DNA of 64,000 nt from NCBI GenBank assembly GCA_963665555.2, contig OY762308.1, positions 2,418,001-2,482,000 on the forward strand. Reading direction: 5' to 3'. The position numbers and the translations under genes are program-made. The notes below the pieces were generated by a model, which had not been told where the DNA came from, did not search any database, and was given only the letters and a program-made list of their open reading frames with translations. Source of the stretch: CAXXXW01 sp963665555 (GTDB taxonomy: Bacteria; Pseudomonadota; Alphaproteobacteria; Thalassobaculales; Thalassobaculaceae). Positions 8,001-14,993 of this stretch are shown piece after piece; position 1 is the first letter of the stretch, and every line of letters begins with the position of its first letter.

Positions 8001-8785
8001 GCGCGCGCGGCCGGGGCCAGGCCCATCGCGGGCAGCGGGACGACCGACACGCCGGCCGCCGCCAGCGCGTCGCGGACGGCCCGCGCGACGGCCGGTCCGG
8101 TCGGCTCGTCGCCGTGGACGCAGATCGTGTGCGCCTCCACCGGCATCTCCCTGCCGCTCGTCGAGACCACCACGCCGTCGGCGACGATGCGGCGCACCTG
8201 CTCCGCCGCCTGGGCGGGATCGCGGATCATGGCGTTGTCGAACCTCCGCGGCGTCATCAGGCCGTCGTCGCCGTAGGTGCGGTCCGCGTAGGCCTCCGAC
8301 GCCACCGCCAGCCCGGCCGCGCGCCCGGCCTCGAACAGCGCCGAGCCGGAGACCGCGACCAGGATCAGCCCCGGATCGACGGCGCGGACCGCCGCCGCGA
8401 TGGCCTCGGCCATGTCGGCCCGCTCGCACGCCATGTTGTTGAGCGCGCCGTGCGGCTTCACATGCGTGACGCGGGCGCCGGCCGCCGCCGCCATGCCTTG
8501 CAGCGCGCCGATCTGGTAGGCGGTCATCGCCTCGATGTCGGCCGCGGGCGTCTCGATCCGGCGCCGGCCGAAGCCCCGCAGGTCGTCGAAGCCGGGATGG
8601 GCGCCGATGCTCACCCCGCGCGCGGCGGCGCCGCGGCACACCCGCGCCATCGTCGCCGGGTCGCCGGCGTGGAAGCCGCAGGCCACGTTCGCCGACGACA
8701 CCAGGTCCAGCATCGCCTCGTCGTCGCCGATGTCCCAGGCGCCGTGGCCCTCGCCCATATCGGCGTTCAGATTGACTTTCCTCAT
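7988..8785 (-). CDS. pxpA: 5-oxoprolinase subunit PxpA (LamB/YcsF family)
   Basis: The 265-residue protein matches the LamB/YcsF family from end to end: NLNADMGEGHGAWDIGDDEAM at the N-terminus, then SSANVACGFHAGDPATM, IGAHPGFDDLRGFGRR, HVKPHGALNNMA and the C-terminal ICVHGDEP. With PxpBC it forms the prokaryotic ATP-dependent 5-oxoprolinase, which opens pyroglutamate to glutamate in the cytosol. It is divergent from pxpBC with 80 bp between starts, rather than in one operon. Its last codons and TAA stop (7988-7990) are supplied by a copy of the local palindromic repeat, suggesting the repeat reshaped the C-terminus. Confidence 0.95.
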   Translation of the reverse strand: MRKVNLNADMGEGHGAWDIGDDEAMLDLVSSANVACGFHAGDPATMARVCRGAAARGVSIGAHPGFDDLRGFGRRRIETPAADIEAMTAYQIGALQGMAAAAGARVTHVKPHGALNNMACERADMAEAIAAAVRAVDPGLILVAVSGSALFEAGRAAGLAVASEAYADRTYGDDGLMTPRRFDNAMIRDPAQAAEQVRRIVADGVVVSTSGREMPVEAHTICVHGDEPTGPAVARAVRDALAAAGVSVVPLPAMGLAPAARAPRI

Positions 8786-8865
8786 GGTTCGGGTCTTGTC
8801 TCCGGGAGTTCGCGCGGGCGGTTCCGCCCTTTCCGAACCCTAACCCCGGGGGAGCGCCGCCGTCC

Positions 8866-9615
8866 ATGGCCGGGAGCGAGGAAAACGACCGCGCGCCGCG
8901 GCTCCTGCCCCAGGGCGACACCGGGCTGGTCGTCGAATACGGCGACGCGATCGACCCCGCCAGCGCCCGGCGCGCCCGCGGGCTGGCGGACGCGCTGCGC
9001 GCGCGCGCGGTTCCGGGGATCGTCGATCTCGCGCCGACGCTGCGTTCGCTGCTGGTCCATTACGACCCGCTGGCGATCTCGCAGGCCGCGCTGGCGGAGA
9101 TCGTCGCGCCGCTCGCCGCCCGCGCCGGCCGGGCCGGGGCGCCGCCGGACCGGGGCCGGCGCTGGCGCCTGCCGGCCTGCTACGAGGGCGCGTGCGCGCC
9201 GGACCTGCCCGGCGTCGCCCGCGCGGCCGGGATGGCGGAGGCGGAGGTCGCGCGCCTGCACGCCGCGACGGAGATGGAGGTCCTGGCGATGGGCTTCCTG
9301 CCCGGCTTCCCCTATCTCGGCCTGCTGCCGGAGGCGTTCGACCTGCCGCGCCTGGCCGAGCCGAGGGTGCGGGTGCCGCCCGGCTCGATCTCCGTCGCGG
9401 CGCGCCAGACCACGGTGTACACGGTGCCGAGTCCGGGCGGCTGGCGGCTGATCGGCCGCACGCCGGCGGACCTCTACGACCCGGACCGGGCCGACCCCAT
9501 CCTGCTGCGGCCCGGCGACCGTGTGCGGTTCGAGCCGGTCCCCGCCGCCCGCTACGCCGAGGTCCGGGCGGCCTTCCGCGCCGACCCGGCGGCCTGGCGC
9601 GAGGACGGGGCGTGA
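8866..9615 (+). CDS. pxpB: 5-oxoprolinase subunit PxpB (KipI family)
   Basis: The 249-residue protein has the KipI/PxpB pattern: GDTGLVVEYGD near the start, the YEGACAPDL segment, MGFLPGFPYLGLLPE, and the C-terminal RVRVPPGSISVAARQTTVYT and PSPGGWRLIGRTP. PxpB pairs with PxpC to form the allophanate-hydrolase-like half of 5-oxoprolinase. A GGGGGAG Shine-Dalgarno lies before ATG 8866. Its stop overlaps the pxpC GTG start by four bases (GTGA), so translation is probably coupled. Confidence 0.93.
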   Translation: MAGSEENDRAPRLLPQGDTGLVVEYGDAIDPASARRARGLADALRARAVPGIVDLAPTLRSLLVHYDPLAISQAALAEIVAPLAARAGRAGAPPDRGRRWRLPACYEGACAPDLPGVARAAGMAEAEVARLHAATEMEVLAMGFLPGFPYLGLLPEAFDLPRLAEPRVRVPPGSISVAARQTTVYTVPSPGGWRLIGRTPADLYDPDRADPILLRPGDRVRFEPVPAARYAEVRAAFRADPAAWREDGA

Positions 9616-10634
9616 GCGTTCTCGCCGTTGTCGATTCCGGCGCCGGCGTCACGGTCCAGGACCTGGGCCGGCCCCGGTTCCAGCACCTGGGCGTGCCGGT
9701 TTCGGGCGCGCTCGACCCCGTGGCCTTGCGGCTCGCCAACGCGCTCGCCGGCAACCCGCCGGGCGCGGCGGCGCTGGAGATCCGGCTGGCGGGGCCGACG
9801 CTGGAGGCGCGGGCGGACTCGGTCCGCGTCGCGCTGGCGGGCACCCGGGCCGGCGTCGAGGTGCTGGACGGCGCGGGCGCGCCCGTCGCCCGCCTGCCCG
9901 CCGGCCGGAGCGTCAGGCTCGACCGGGGCCGGCGGATCCGGATCGGCGCGCTCCCCGACACCGCGGCCGCGATCCTCGCGGTCGAGGGCGGGATCGACGT
10001 CCCGGAGGTTTACGGCAGCCGCGCCGCCTGGGCGCGCGGGCGGATGGGCGGCTTCCGCGGCCGCGCGCTCATGGCCGGGGACGAGCTGCCGCTGGCGCGC
10101 GCCGCCGCCGGGCCGGGGCCGGACCTCGTGCTCGCGGACGACGGCCTGTTCGACGCGGGCGCGCCGTTCCGCGTCGTCCTCGGCCCGCAGCGCGACGCAA
10201 TCGCGCCGGAAAGCGTGGCGCGCTTCCTCGCCGCGACATGGCGCGTGACGCGCGCGGCGGACCGGATGGGGATGCGCCTCGAAGGGCCGCTTCTGGAGCA
10301 TGTCCGGGGCCACGACATCGTGTCCGACGGGATCGTCACCGGCGCGGTGCAGGTTCCCGGCAACGGCCAGCCGATCGTGCTGCTGGCCGAGCACCAGACC
10401 ATGGGCGGCTACCCGAAGCTGGCGGCGGTCGCCTCGGCGGACATCCCCCGGCTGGGGCGGCTCCGGCCGGGCGACGGGCTGCGCTTCGCCGAGGCGACGG
10501 TCGCGGAGGCGGAGGCGGCGCGCGCCGCGCTGGAGGCCGGGATCGCGCGGGCGGTCGCCGCCATGCGCCCGGCCCCGCCCTGGCTCGACGCCGCCGCGCT
10601 CCACCGCGAGAACCTGATCGGCGGCGTGGTGTAG
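9612..10634 (+). CDS. pxpC: 5-oxoprolinase subunit PxpC (KipA family)
   Basis: The 340-residue protein begins at a GTG inside the pxpB stop (GTGA overlap). KipA-family hallmarks are DSGAGVTVQDLGRPRFQHLG, VPVSGALDPVALRLAN, GPQRD and the C-terminal DRMGMRLEGPLL and GAVQVPGNGQPIVLLAEHQT. Together with PxpA and PxpB it hydrolyses 5-oxoproline, a spontaneous product of glutamine and gamma-glutamyl compounds. The gene ends 15 bp from the convergent permease stop at 10650. Confidence 0.93.
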   Translation: MSVLAVVDSGAGVTVQDLGRPRFQHLGVPVSGALDPVALRLANALAGNPPGAAALEIRLAGPTLEARADSVRVALAGTRAGVEVLDGAGAPVARLPAGRSVRLDRGRRIRIGALPDTAAAILAVEGGIDVPEVYGSRAAWARGRMGGFRGRALMAGDELPLARAAAGPGPDLVLADDGLFDAGAPFRVVLGPQRDAIAPESVARFLAATWRVTRAADRMGMRLEGPLLEHVRGHDIVSDGIVTGAVQVPGNGQPIVLLAEHQTMGGYPKLAAVASADIPRLGRLRPGDGLRFAEATVAEAEAARAALEAGIARAVAAMRPAPPWLDAAALHRENLIGGVV

Positions 10635-10649
10635 GCCGGGCCGGCGGGG

Positions 10650-11873
10650 CTATCCGCGCAGGGCCTCGATCGGGTCCATGGCGGCGGCGCGGTGGGCCGG
10701 GTAGAGGCCGCAGAAAACGCCCACCGCCGTCGCGACGCCGACTCCCGACAGGCCGGCCGACGCCGACACGAAGAACGGCCAGCCGGCGTACAGGCAGATC
10801 GCCCACGCGGCGGCGGTCCCGACCGCGATGCCGATCGCCCCGCCCGCCAGGCAAAGCAGCACCGATTCGAGGAGGAACTGGCGGCGGATGTCGCGGGCGC
10901 GCGCCCCGACGGCGCGCCGCAACCCGATCTCGGCCTGGCGCTCGCTGACGCCCAGCAGCATCGTGTTCATGATCCCGACCGCCCCGACGACGAGGGAGAC
11001 CGCCCCGATCGCGGCGAGCAGCAGCGTGAACAGGCGCCTCTGGTAGCGCATCCCGCCGATGAGGTCCCGGGCGGTCCGCGCCCCGAACACGATGCCCGGC
11101 ACGCGCTTCTCGAAATAGGCGGCCAGCGCCTCCGCGGCGCGTTCCGGCGCGACGCCCGGCGCGGCGCGGGCGCGCAGGTTGACGATGCCGCCCGTGTCGT
11201 CGAACAGCGCCGCCGTCGTCGCCGGCACATAGACGGTGTCGTCCGGCCGCCCGCGAAGGCGCGTCGCCTCCGCTTCCGCCAGAACGCCGACGACGGTCCA
11301 CAGCCGCCCGTTCATGCGCAGCCTCTGGCCGACCGGCGGGCGCCCGCTCCGCGCGCGGATTTCCCGCGCGATCCGCGCCCCGACGACGCAGAAATACCGG
11401 CGGAAGTCGAGGTCGGAAAGGAACCGCCCGTCGACCGTCGCCAGGCCCGCCACGCGCGCGAACGCGCCGGCGACCCCGGCGATCCGCGCGTCGGCGAGCG
11501 GCAGCCCCGCGTGCGACGCCGTCGCCGACACGTCGTTCCACCCCGCCGCCTCGGCGACCTCCGGCAGGTCCCCGGCGACGGCGAGCACCGTTTCGAGCGG
11601 CATCGGGACCTCCCGGCGGAGCGTCACCGAATAGTAGGCGCGGGCGGTCACGGTGTCGGTTCCGAGCGCCCGGAACCGCTCCAGCGACTCCTCCCTGGCG
11701 ACCTCGCCGACCGAGACCATGGCGATGACCGCGCCGATCCCGACCGCGACGCCGACAAGGGCGAGGGCGCTCCGGCTCCGCACCGCCGCGATTCCGGCCG
11801 CCGCCTCCCGGAACAGCGCGAACCCGCCGATCCGCGCGGCGCCGGCGTCCGGGAGCGCGTCCGCCGCGGTCAT
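10650..11873 (-). CDS. MacB/FtsX-like ABC transporter permease without ATPase domain
   Basis: The 407-residue protein has one N-terminal TM (about 35-55), a MacB periplasmic core domain, and three C-terminal TMs of the FtsX domain around GIMNTMLLGVSERQAEIGLRRAVGA and ending AMDPIEALRG. These are classic MacB/YknZ/LolC features. No nucleotide-binding domain is fused, unlike E. coli MacB, and no ABC ATPase gene lies nearby, so an ATPase must come from elsewhere. The start overlaps the stop of the PAS-MFP gene (ATGA), indicating translational coupling. MacB-type pumps drive export of periplasmic substrates without moving them across the inner membrane. Confidence 0.88.
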   Translation of the reverse strand: MTAADALPDAGAARIGGFALFREAAAGIAAVRSRSALALVGVAVGIGAVIAMVSVGEVAREESLERFRALGTDTVTARAYYSVTLRREVPMPLETVLAVAGDLPEVAEAAGWNDVSATASHAGLPLADARIAGVAGAFARVAGLATVDGRFLSDLDFRRYFCVVGARIAREIRARSGRPPVGQRLRMNGRLWTVVGVLAEAEATRLRGRPDDTVYVPATTAALFDDTGGIVNLRARAAPGVAPERAAEALAAYFEKRVPGIVFGARTARDLIGGMRYQRRLFTLLLAAIGAVSLVVGAVGIMNTMLLGVSERQAEIGLRRAVGARARDIRRQFLLESVLLCLAGGAIGIAVGTAAAWAICLYAGWPFFVSASAGLSGVGVATAVGVFCGLYPAHRAAAMDPIEALRG

Positions 11874-13705
11874 CGCGACGACAGGAGCACCCGGTCGCCG
11901 GGTTCGAGGCCGGCGACGATTTCCACCGAGTCCAGCGTCGTCTCGCCCGCCGAGACCGGGACGAGGCGCGCCTCGCCGGTTTCGGGATCGAGCACCCGCG
12001 CCGCCAGCCCGTCCCCCGAACGCTCGACCGCCTCCAGCGGCACGGCGACGACATCGGGATCGTCGCGGACGAGGATGTGGACATCGGCCGACATGCCGAT
12101 CCTGAGCGCCCGGCGCCGCTCCGGCGCCAGCTTGTCGAGCAGCGCCCGCACCGGGAACACGGGGCCGCCCTTCGCCCCGTCCGGCCGGGCGCGGGCGTGC
12201 GGCGCCACCTCGATCAGTTCGCCGCCGAGTTCCATGCCGGGGAAGGCGTCGCCGGTCACCCGCACCCGCTGCCCGACGCGCAGCCTGGCGATCTCCACCT
12301 CCTCGATCGCCGCCGCGACCGACAGGTTCTCGATGTCCGCGATCTCGACCAGCGCCTGCCCGTCCTCGACGAACAGGCCCTCCGCCAGCCGTTCGCCGGC
12401 GCGCCGGCCGTCCTCCGGCGCGCCGGCGGCCGCGGCCGGGAGCGCCTCCATGACGCTCCCCGAAGCCGGCGCGCGCACCGTCGCGGCCCGCAGGAGCGCC
12501 TCCAGGTCCGCCAGTTCCTCGCGCCGGTTGCGGTATTCGAGGTCCGCGCGCTCCCGCGCGGTGGCGTCGGCCTCGTCCCGCGTCGCGTCGAGTTCGCGCT
12601 CGGCGTCGGCGAGGTCGTCCTCCAGCCGCGCCAGGGCCTCGACCGCCGCGTCGTGCTCCGCGGCGGCGACGACGCCCCGCTCCAGCAGGTAGGCGGCCTG
12701 CGCGACGTCGCGGCGCTGCCTGGCGAGCGCGTCCCCGGCGCGGGCGACGCGGCGGCGCGCCTCCGCCATCTCGCGCCCGTCCTCCCAGCCGGCGAGGCGC
12801 TCGACGCGCTGGCGCAGCTCCAGGAACTCGCTCCGCGCCGCGCGGTACTCCCGCCGGGTTTCGGAGAGGTCGAGTTCGACCAGCGCCGCCCCCTTCTCGA
12901 CCCTCTGGCCGTAGCGGAAACGGAGCGCCCGCACGGAGCCGGCGGCGGGGCTGAGGACGCGGGAGACGCGCCCCGGCTCGATCCGGCCGACGACCGAGGC
13001 GGTCCGCTGGAAGCGGCCGGCGGCGACCGTCCATACGGCGCCTTCCGCGGCGCCGGCGGCCGCCGCCGCCGGTTCGGGACTCAACAGGTCGGCCACGACC
13101 GCGTCGGACCGCCACGCCCAGGCGCCGATCGTCGCGACGACGGCGACGACCGCGGCGGCGGCGGCGCGGCGCGCGACCCTGGCCCGGCGCATCGTCGCCG
13201 CGAGCCGCGCGTTGCGCTCCTCGATCGCCCGGTAGGCCTGGGAGAGTTCGGCGAGTTGCGCCTCGACCTTGCGGCCGAGCCGCACCTCCGCCTCGCGCAG
13301 CGCCGCGACCTCGGTAATGTCGCCGAAGACGGCGACCACCGCGACGCCCCGGCGCCCGCCCCGCGCCCCGCCGCGCAGGTAGGTGGTGGCGAGCACGATC
13401 GACCGCGGCTCGCCGCCCACGCTTATGTCGACGACCGCGCGCCGCGGCTCGCCGTCGCCCCACACCGCGTCCAGCACCGCCTGGGTGAAGGTGTCGAGGC
13501 CTTCGAGGAGGAGGAAGGTTTCGCCGAAGCCGGCGCCGACGGGCAGCGCGCCGTCGTCGAGGCCGAGCACCCGGCTCGCCGCCGCGTTGCAGGTGACGAT
13601 GGTCCCGCCCGGATCGACGACCAGCACGCCGTCGTCCATGCTGTCGAGGATCCGTTCGAGGACCGGCTCCGGCGCCGCGTCCGGCGGTTGCGCGAGACTG
13701 GCCAT
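11870..13705 (-). CDS. PAS-domain/membrane-fusion-protein (HlyD/MacA-type) fusion
   Basis: The 611-residue protein has an unusual architecture. A PAS domain (about 14-137: ILDSMDDGVLVVDPGGTIV, NAAASRVLGL, FGDITEVAALREAE) is followed by a coiled coil (138-172), one TM helix (181-198), and a full membrane-fusion-protein module (222-611). That module has a split lipoyl/barrel-sandwich domain, a long alpha-hairpin rich in Glu/Arg/Ala heptads (about 285-400), and a C-terminal beta-barrel. The PAS part should be cytosolic and the MFP part periplasmic. It is translationally coupled to the MacB-like permease and lies 142 bp downstream of the P3 cysteine-rich gene. The start at 13705 follows a GAGGGGCGGTAGCG leader. 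Confidence 0.85.
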   Translation of the reverse strand: MASLAQPPDAAPEPVLERILDSMDDGVLVVDPGGTIVTCNAAASRVLGLDDGALPVGAGFGETFLLLEGLDTFTQAVLDAVWGDGEPRRAVVDISVGGEPRSIVLATTYLRGGARGGRRGVAVVAVFGDITEVAALREAEVRLGRKVEAQLAELSQAYRAIEERNARLAATMRRARVARRAAAAAVVAVVATIGAWAWRSDAVVADLLSPEPAAAAAGAAEGAVWTVAAGRFQRTASVVGRIEPGRVSRVLSPAAGSVRALRFRYGQRVEKGAALVELDLSETRREYRAARSEFLELRQRVERLAGWEDGREMAEARRRVARAGDALARQRRDVAQAAYLLERGVVAAAEHDAAVEALARLEDDLADAERELDATRDEADATARERADLEYRNRREELADLEALLRAATVRAPASGSVMEALPAAAAGAPEDGRRAGERLAEGLFVEDGQALVEIADIENLSVAAAIEEVEIARLRVGQRVRVTGDAFPGMELGGELIEVAPHARARPDGAKGGPVFPVRALLDKLAPERRRALRIGMSADVHILVRDDPDVVAVPLEAVERSGDGLAARVLDPETGEARLVPVSAGETTLDSVEIVAGLEPGDRVLLSSR

Positions 13706-13794
13706 CGCTACCGCCCCTCCCCAACCCCCCGGGGGCGGGGGCCTGGGTGGGCAAGCCCGCCGTCGCCCCTTCATCCTCCGGGCCCCGGATCGAG

Positions 13795-13838
13795 TCCGGG
13801 GCGCGGTCGCGTCCAGGGCGCCCCCGGAAGGATTTCGC
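13795..13838. repeat. 44-bp exact direct repeat, copy 1
   Basis: This segment, starting TCCGGGGCGCGGTCGCG and ending GGAAGGATTTCGC, is identical base for base to 14399-14442. The two copies are 604 bp apart and each sits just 3' of a cysteine-rich gene (P3 and P4). The spacing nearly equals the distance between the two stop codons (611 bp), pointing to a tandem duplication of gene plus 3' flank. A shorter version (CGGAAGGATTTCGCCG) also sits just 3' of the decayed copy P1 at 6781-6796. Confidence 0.85.
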
Positions 13839-13847
13839 CGTTCGCCG

Positions 13848-14195
13848 CTAGCCGCAATTGTCCTTGCAGCTGTCCTGCTCGTTCGAGCAAGTGGTTTGGC
13901 AGGCGGTGTCGTCGTCGTCGCAATCGTCGACACAGTCGTCGTAGTCGTCCTCGCAACTCGAGACGCACTGGTTGGTGTTGTCCGCCAGCAACAACAGCTC
14001 CTCGGCCGCCGTCGCGGCGCCGCACTGGGCCGGGACGGCGAGGCACTGCCCGCCCTCCTGGGCCGGCGACAGCGCGGCGACCTCGATCGTCCCGGTTCCG
14101 GGCGCCTCCCCGGCGCCGGCCGGCGCCGCCGCCAGAAGCAGCGCGCAAAGCGCCGCGACCATCCACGCGCCGCCGAATCGTTTCGTCGTCTTCAT
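13848..14195 (-). CDS. Small secreted cysteine-rich protein, family member P3
   Basis: The 115-residue protein has a Sec signal peptide (hydrophobic core 11-27, cleavage near APAGA/GEAPG), the conserved GTGTIEVAALSPAQ spacer, core GGQCLAVPAQC and AAEELLLLA. The acidic C-terminal domain has Cys at 77, 81, 88, 92, 99, 103, 110 and 114. That is an exact C-x3-C-x6 pattern repeated four times, an 11-residue period. The intervening residues are mostly Asp. The mature protein has ten cysteines. It is the middle gene of a same-strand run P4-P3-PAS-MFP-permease, 142 bp before the PAS-MFP start. Function is unknown; export and disulphide or metal-binding chemistry are inference. Confidence 0.72.
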   Translation of the reverse strand: MKTTKRFGGAWMVAALCALLLAAAPAGAGEAPGTGTIEVAALSPAQEGGQCLAVPAQCGAATAAEELLLLADNTNQCVSSCEDDYDDCVDDCDDDDTACQTTCSNEQDSCKDNCG

Positions 14196-14249
14196 GGTCC
14201 ATCTCCCTACATCGTCGGTGGGCCGAAGCGGCGACGGCCTCGCCACGTC

Positions 14250-14344
14250 CCGATCACGATAAGGCGCCGTATGCGCGCTCGCAATCGTTATTCGGCCCCA
14301 TCGAGATGCGAAATATGCCCGAAGGATCCAGTTCCGATCACGAT
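14250..14344. repeat. Paired CCGATCACGAT direct repeats upstream of P3
   Basis: The 11-mer CCGATCACGAT occurs at 14250-14260 and 14334-14344, 84 bp apart, in the 263-bp gap between P4 and P3. The surrounding bases are also unusually AT-rich for this genome (about 14281-14346). On the minus strand these read ATCGTGATCGG, upstream of the P3 start. They could be an operator pair for P3, or simply remnants of duplication. No promoter can be called confidently. Confidence 0.4.
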
Positions 14345-14398
14345 ATAGCGGGTCGTTCGCACGCGACGCCGAAGAGGGGCGCCCGGCGCCGGATCGCG

Positions 14399-14442
14399 TC
14401 CGGGGCGCGGTCGCGTCCAGGGCGCCCCCGGAAGGATTTCGC
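14399..14442. repeat. 44-bp exact direct repeat, copy 2
   Basis: This is the partner of 13795-13838, located 16 bp 3' of the P4 stop codon. Between the repeat and the P4 stop lies GCCGCTA, which in P1 and P3 provides the TAG stop codon itself. In P4 translation ends seven bases earlier at TGA. This shows that the 3' flank is homologous in all three genes. Confidence 0.85.
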
Positions 14443-14458
14443 GGCCCGCCGCTACTCG

Positions 14459-14779
14459 TCAGCAAAGTTCCTTGCAATTGTTCCACTCGCTCATGCAAAA
14501 GTTCAGGCAGCTGATGTCGTCGGAGGCGCAATCGCCTTGGCAGTCGGCGTGGTCGGAGGCGCAATCCGACAGGCACTGGTTGGTTTGCGCCAGCAACAAC
14601 AACCCCTCGGCCGCCGTCGCGGCGGCGCATTCGGCCGGGACGGCGAGGCACTGCCCGCCTTGCTGGGCCGGCGACAGCGCGGCGATCTCGATCGTTCCGG
14701 TTCCGGGCGCCTCCCCGGCGCCGGCCGGCGCGACCGCGAAGGCGAGCGCGACGGCGAGTATCGCGATGAGTCTGGACAT
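14459..14779 (-). CDS. Small secreted cysteine-rich protein, family member P4
   Basis: The 106-residue protein has a signal peptide nearly identical to that of P2 (MSRLIAILAVALAFAVAPAGA), then GEAPGTGTIEIAALSPAQQ, GGQCLAVPAEC and AAEGLLLLA. Cysteines at 69, 73, 80, 84, 91, 95, 102 and 106 form an exact four-fold C-x3-C-x6 repeat ending at the last residue. With C44 and C51 the mature protein has ten cysteines in conserved positions. It is first in the run towards P3 and the PAS-MFP/permease genes. On an alpha-helix an 11-residue period puts all eight cysteines in one stripe, compatible with a cysteine-lined helical hairpin. Confidence 0.72.
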   Translation of the reverse strand: MSRLIAILAVALAFAVAPAGAGEAPGTGTIEIAALSPAQQGGQCLAVPAECAAATAAEGLLLLAQTNQCLSDCASDHADCQGDCASDDISCLNFCMSEWNNCKELC

Positions 14780-14843
14780 CGGTTTTCTCCCTGTTTCGAC
14801 GGCGCCGCTGGCGCCCGGACAGCCGCGAATCCGCGCCTAGTCC
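14780..14843 (-). promoter_or_regulatory. 5' leader of P4, duplicated from or to P2
   Basis: This leader is homologous to 7560-7623 upstream of P2, sharing AGCGGCGCCGTCGAAAC and GGCGCGGA blocks. Further upstream (about 14844-14885, minus strand) is an AT-rich stretch with TTTTTCGTGC and AATAGGGATTC, which has a counterpart upstream of P2 (TTTTCGAGC, AATAGACATTC, about 7640-7665). It probably contains the promoter; exact -35/-10 boxes are unclear. Confidence 0.45.
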
Positions 14844-14993
14844 AGCATCATATCCATTGAATCCCTATTTTGCACGAAAAAATGTCTCCCAGCGCCGCGC
14901 CCCGGAGGAGGTGGCCGGCGGGCGGGGGGCGTGGCAGAGTGGGGGTTTCCGGCCGCCGGGCGCGGCGGCGAAGGCAAGGCGGAGGACAAGGGC

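Noticed and set aside
13848..14779. Lanthipeptide or other RiPP precursors
   Set aside because: The N-terminus is a Sec signal peptide rather than a cytosolic leader, and no modifying enzyme gene is nearby.
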